Part shown: positions 59,611-64,000 of the stretch, piece after piece
Position numbering within the stretch: position 1 is the stretch's first letter
Layout of the letters: each line of letters starts with the position of its first letter
Assembly (NCBI RefSeq): GCF_009389715.1
Contig: NC_052399.1
Coordinates: 17,363,646-17,427,645 of the forward strand
Origin: Phoenix dactylifera
Taxonomy: Eukaryota; Streptophyta; Magnoliopsida; Arecales; Arecaceae
Reading direction: 5' to 3'
DNA: 64,000 nt
The notes under the pieces: generated by a model
The model's input: only the letters and a program-made list of their open reading frames with translations
What the model was told of the DNA's origin: nothing
Databases searched by the model: none
Position numbers and translations under genes: made by a program

Positions 59611-62600
59611 GGGGCCCATGGCCCTTTTGGGAGTCAGAAGTAAAAATCTAAGATAAGCCGAAAGACCTCAGCAGTCATCAGCAAGCTAATCAAGAGAAAA
59701 AGGGTTGTCAGCCTCCTTTTTCTTTCTTTCTTTTTATTTCTTCTCCCTTCCATGGCTTTTGGCCTTTTTTTTCTGAGGAAGAGCATGGCTTTTGGCCTTG
59801 CATGCACTCCCCGTCCTAAGAGAAGAAATTGCCCTGAGAGTGAGAGGGAGACAGAGAGACCAAAGAGACAGTGGCTCAGTGCTGACTGTTTTGTCCACTA
59901 ATGGGTGCCAGCACTAAGAGTGGACAGAGGCATGGCGACACGTTTCATGCGAAATGAGCCCACAAGGGACAGAGCTCACCGCTCATTTCTCCTCTCTCTC
60001 TTCCCTCCATTAATGCATTTCAAAAACTTGGGGATACTCAACTCAAGCAACCTGCTCTGCAATGGATTTACAAAGACCAACGTGCTGCTGGGATGGCGCA
60101 AACCCAAGGACTTGTACAAGGCCGGGGCTTGGGAGTTTGGGTTAGTTACCACCCCTTTTGTTTGCTTTTAGCTTTTTTAATATCCAAAACACTGTTTACG
60201 AGCAGGAAAACAGAGGAAACGATCTGATCCATGGTTTTGGATAATTGATGGAGCATTCATGTCGTGAGTGCTCATACTTGCAGGAGGAAAAAAGTATTTG
60301 AAGTTTTGGGATGGAGAAGCTTGTAATTTTGGATTGAGGATCCACAAGGGCCGCAACTATAGAGCTGAAATCAATGGTAAATTTGCTTTGATATTGGCCC
60401 TATGCTTGTTATATTATACTATTTGACTTAGCTGTAGCAATATTTATTGGAGGTTGCTTGTAAAAGAAGATATACAAATATTTGTTGCGGCCTAACTGTT
60501 AGCTAAGTAGAAAGCTATGGAGGTTGGATCAAAGCAAGATTATAAACTAAAAATTCTAAATTCTTTTTATAAAGCTTTGTAGTTCTGAGAAGCAATGTCT
60601 TTTTTTTTCCACGGACATTTTGTTTTTGAGCAAATTAAGTTAAATTTTCCATCCCATAGTCTTCTTAACCTGTATATTTGAGTATTCTTCTGATTCTCCT
60701 TGCAAAATTTTTTTAAAAAAAAGAGAAGAAGAATATTCTTCTAATTCATGCACCATGGCTCTTATTGAGATAGAGGCACTGGACAGAAGGGAGTTCAAAG
60801 GACGTTGAATATGCATTTTTAGCCTACTAATATCATCTCTGCTTCAAATGGTTTTATCAAAAATGCAAATAAAACTTGTATAATTACATGAAATATTTTT
60901 ATATAACATAGGTGCATCTTATTTTTAGAATTGAAAATAGATGCATGTTAATGATTGTGTGCTAGTACAGTTACATAAACACATATGCTATGAAAAAAAA
61001 GACCAAAAAAAAAAAAAACGCACACTGAACTGAGCTTGATCCATCAATCTAATTTTTGATGTCAAGCATATTATTTATACGCCGGAGACAAGATTTGTCA
61101 TCAAAGTATTATGGGAATATGTATTATGCAATGAAAGTGGCCCGCCGATTTCCACAAATAACTATTGGTATCACATACGCAAGGCTATACGCCAAAGTTT
61201 AGCCTATCCGGTACAAATCAGTACGAATTAGTATATAGTTGAGACATTTTATACACATCAATTATAAAATTATATATAGATCAGCAAGTTGACCATCATA
61301 AACACCCTGCTATGAATTATATAATACTTCTACCATTCTCAACATCAAATTAGTATCTTGATCCATTGACAGGCGAGTTGATCATCATATCCTATATAAT
61401 ATTTTTATGTATAACAGGACGTTTCTGTCAAAGCTAACTGCAATAAACAGCTTATTTTATCGGTTTCTCCTTTCAATTGTCAATAAAGAAGGAACAGAAG
61501 AATGCTGCAGTAAAAAAGCTGAAATTACGAACAACCATCACATCAAACCATAGGAGACAGGAGTTAACGCCAAGGAAGTCGCACTCAGCGGTCAAGGGCC
61601 TTGTGCCCGGATGGTCGGCTCCCCATGGGCAGAAATTTTGAGTCACCTGAAGCCCTCTGTATGGAATTTTCCTGAGATTTGGTTGGTTTTATCCGGAAGC
61701 TAGCATATATTCCACACGACGCATGGGATACAGTGTTTCCTTTTTTTTAATTATTTTTAAAATATAATAAATTATAATAGATAGAAAGCTCCAATTACAC
61801 ATTAAGCAATAAATTTTAGAATAGCTAAGCAGAAACTTCTATTATTAATATCGACATCTATATAGCAAAAAGAAGAACTTTGAATCTCCACACAAAAATT
61901 CTCGATATTGATACCGTACCATAAATACTGACTTGCGCAATATATGGGATACTGTGTTTTTCTCCTTTTACTAATTGTTCTTTAAACAAAGTATAACGAT
62001 AAAAAAAATTATAATAATATGAGACTTCAATTAGCAAATTTTTATTATACATTAAATAATAGATTTTAATAATGATCGAGCAAAACTTCTGTTATCTATT
62101 ATAGCATCCGCATGGTAAATGGAGAACTTTGCACAAGGAGTTATATGCTGAAACTTCCATCATTAATAACAATAGCAGTTACATAGATCTCACGTGACGC
62201 ATAGGATATAATTTTTTTTTTTAAAAAAAAAATTGTAACATAACAGTTTAGCAGGTTATAGCACATAAAAGAACTTAATAACCAATTTTTTTTGCATATT
62301 AAATAATAAACTTTAATAATAACCGAGTATATTAATACCGACATCATTATTATCTATTGTATATTAAGTAATAAATTTAATAATTGAGTATATTAATTCC
62401 AACTTTATCCACATGATGTAATGTATGGAGAGTGTTTCACAAGGTATATGTTTTTAACACATTTTTGCATGTTACCCCCTTATATCTAGTTTTCTCCTTC
62501 AGGGAATCGCATCATCCTTTTGTGAATGTCTACGGGTGGTGAAATTAACTCGAACTAAAAAATAGCGCAGTTGAAGCATGAGCAACCTGAGTCATGCCTG

Positions 62601-62800
62601 CGGCATCTCGCAGTTAGGATTCTTGGAAAGTGGCAAACGAAAACTGGTAAGAAACCATTTTAAAAATCCATCCATCCTTCACGTGTGCTTGTTTGACTTT
62701 ATCAATGGAATCCACACCCTTTCATCTCTAATTCTATGCAACTAAGAAGCCTACCTATTGGCCCTCGGTGCCTGACCGATCTTCCATTTTTTGCTTGTAA
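59611..62800. other. AT-rich spacer, nothing recognised
   Basis: No gene, RNA or clear element border. A/T runs and short palindromes are frequent between 60.6 and 62.4 kb. A frame at 59905-60171 has no recognisable domain. Confidence 0.4.
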
Positions 62801-62805
62801 ATGAT

Positions 62806-64000
62806 TGTCTCCTTGTCAGGGCAGGGAAGAGGGACATGCTGGCCCTCAAAAGTGTCTTGGAGAACTACTATAAGGCATTAGGTTAGAGGGGGAACCTTCA
62901 CAAGTCTACCGTCTGCTTCAGTCTAAAGACGGAGTTGCAGATGAAGTAGGCTATTAGGGGGCTCCTTGGTATTAGGGAGCAGGAGGGGCCATGGAGTTAT
63001 CTGGGTATCCCCATCACGGAGGGAGACTGCGGGTGTTGGAGTGCCTCAACATGGTGCAGCGCATCCATGGAGGCTGGAGAGCAACCTCGCTATCCATGAT
63101 AGGTAGGCAAACGCTGGTGAGATCGGTCCTGAGCTACATGCTGGTCTATCTCATATCCAACACAGTCGTCCCGAAGATTGTGTTGATGAGGATTGAACGG
63201 CTTCTTCGAAACTTCTTGTGGGGCTCAAATGGCGATAGTCACGAGGTGCATCTATTGGCATGGGAGACGATCTGCCAGCCAACTCATCAGAAAGGTCTAG
63301 GTGTCCAGTCTCTTTTTATGAAGAGACATTGATTGCATGACATGCGGCGAGACTGGTACTTGAGCTACAGTTCTTCTGGAGTCAGGTGATGATTGCTTGC
63401 TACGAACCAGTAATGGTAGGTGAGGTAGCTTAGAATGGTCAGAGGTGTTCCTTCCTGTAGGGGGAAATTTGTAGGTATGTGTCCACCGCCTTAGCTAATA
63501 CCAAGTGGCTGATCGGCGATGGGGCAGTGTGGATGTGGTAGAAGACCCTTGGGTTGATACTCGCCCGATGAGCTATAGCCGACCATGGTCAACATTGAGG
63601 CCGTATGTGAGCTATGGGTTTGCGTTCTTCTCCGCCCTGAGGGGGCAAGATGGGACACTAACCGGATCAGCCATCTGTTTGGTGACTGGTGAGTACCTCG
63701 CAGAGAGAGTCTGGTCGTTGCAAGTTCTGAAGAATGCTAGTCTAGATGTGAGGGTTTGGTGTACGTCTTGTAGCCCCAGAGTCAGAGTGAGAGACATCTA
63801 TGGCCTCCTTTAGAGTGAGCAACACTCGAGGCAGGATTGTGCCTGAATCTGGAGGTTCGATCTTCACACGAGAGTTGCTATATTTTTTCTAGAAGGTGGT
63901 TTGGAATCGGCTGCTGACAAAATCTGCATTGAGCGAATGGGGACTGTGCATCCAATCATAGTGCCATGGATGTTAAGTGGAGGAGAACATGTACCACACT
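62806..64000 (+). mobile_element. LINE fragment, reverse transcriptase end, runs off window
   Basis: Begins inside the reverse transcriptase (NDCLLVRAGKRDMLALKSVL, LHKSTVCFS, PWSYLGIPI). Then come VQRIHGGWRATSLSMIGRQT, IERLLRNFLWGS, LLAWETICQP, IGDG, and near the end LLTKSALSEWGLCIQ of the zf-RVT-like segment. Several stops and shifts. The style matches the 32-kb copy, which starts at about the point where this one leaves the window. Confidence 0.78.

Overview
The window is nuclear DNA of a flowering plant: spliced genes with GT-AG introns, plant-only families (NYC1 chlorophyll b reductase, a P-class PPR protein, TOM7, a 7SL gene with the plant USE promoter), and many nested plant transposons. 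The gene complement and long, retrotransposon-rich introns and spacers suggest a monocot, perhaps a palm. That last step is inference, not proof.

Layout. 1-3.1 kb: a callose-synthase fragment beside a complete 669-bp TRIM retrotransposon, then a LINE fragment. 3.2 kb: TOM7 (+). 4.7-6.0 kb: an AT-rich inverted-repeat element. 8.1-17.0 kb: NYC1 on the minus strand, 10 exons, 533 aa, apparently intact. 18.1-21.4 kb: a truncated PUCHI/FZP-like ERF gene runs straight into a promoter-bearing 7SL (SRP RNA) gene, which is itself split by a 2.7-kb Mutator-like element that carries a plant-mobile-domain (PMD) gene. 21.9-24.6 kb: a decayed ankyrin/CbbX-type AAA gene with a 441-bp TRIM inside one of its exons. 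26.6 kb: a hAT-type MITE. 28.6-29.1 kb: a third TRIM. 29.3-31.1 kb: an intronless PPR gene (-). 32 kb: a 5'-truncated LINE. 37.2-40.0 kb: a broken DHX35-like DEAH helicase gene (-), head to head with 40.35-46.06 kb: an intact nine-exon DDX11/CHL1 helicase gene (+, 909 aa). 47.4-48.4 kb: a 981-bp non-autonomous hAT element. 50.5-59.6 kb: LINE remains, a tRNA-type SINE with a 14-bp duplication, and a young chromovirus with 426-bp LTRs and a large in-frame internal deletion. 62.8-64 kb: another LINE running off the end.

The intact genes do not form a pathway; they are ordinary neighbours. TOM7 serves mitochondrial protein import, NYC1 starts chlorophyll b breakdown in plastids, the PPR protein probably acts on organelle RNA, and DDX11/CHL1 acts in sister-chromatid cohesion and replication-fork maintenance. 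The most unusual part is 18.1-21.4 kb, where an ERF fragment, a 7SL gene, a MULE, a PMD gene and an inverted-repeat array are nested together. Exon borders were read by eye from GT-AG sites, reading frame and recalled family sequence; no alignment was run.
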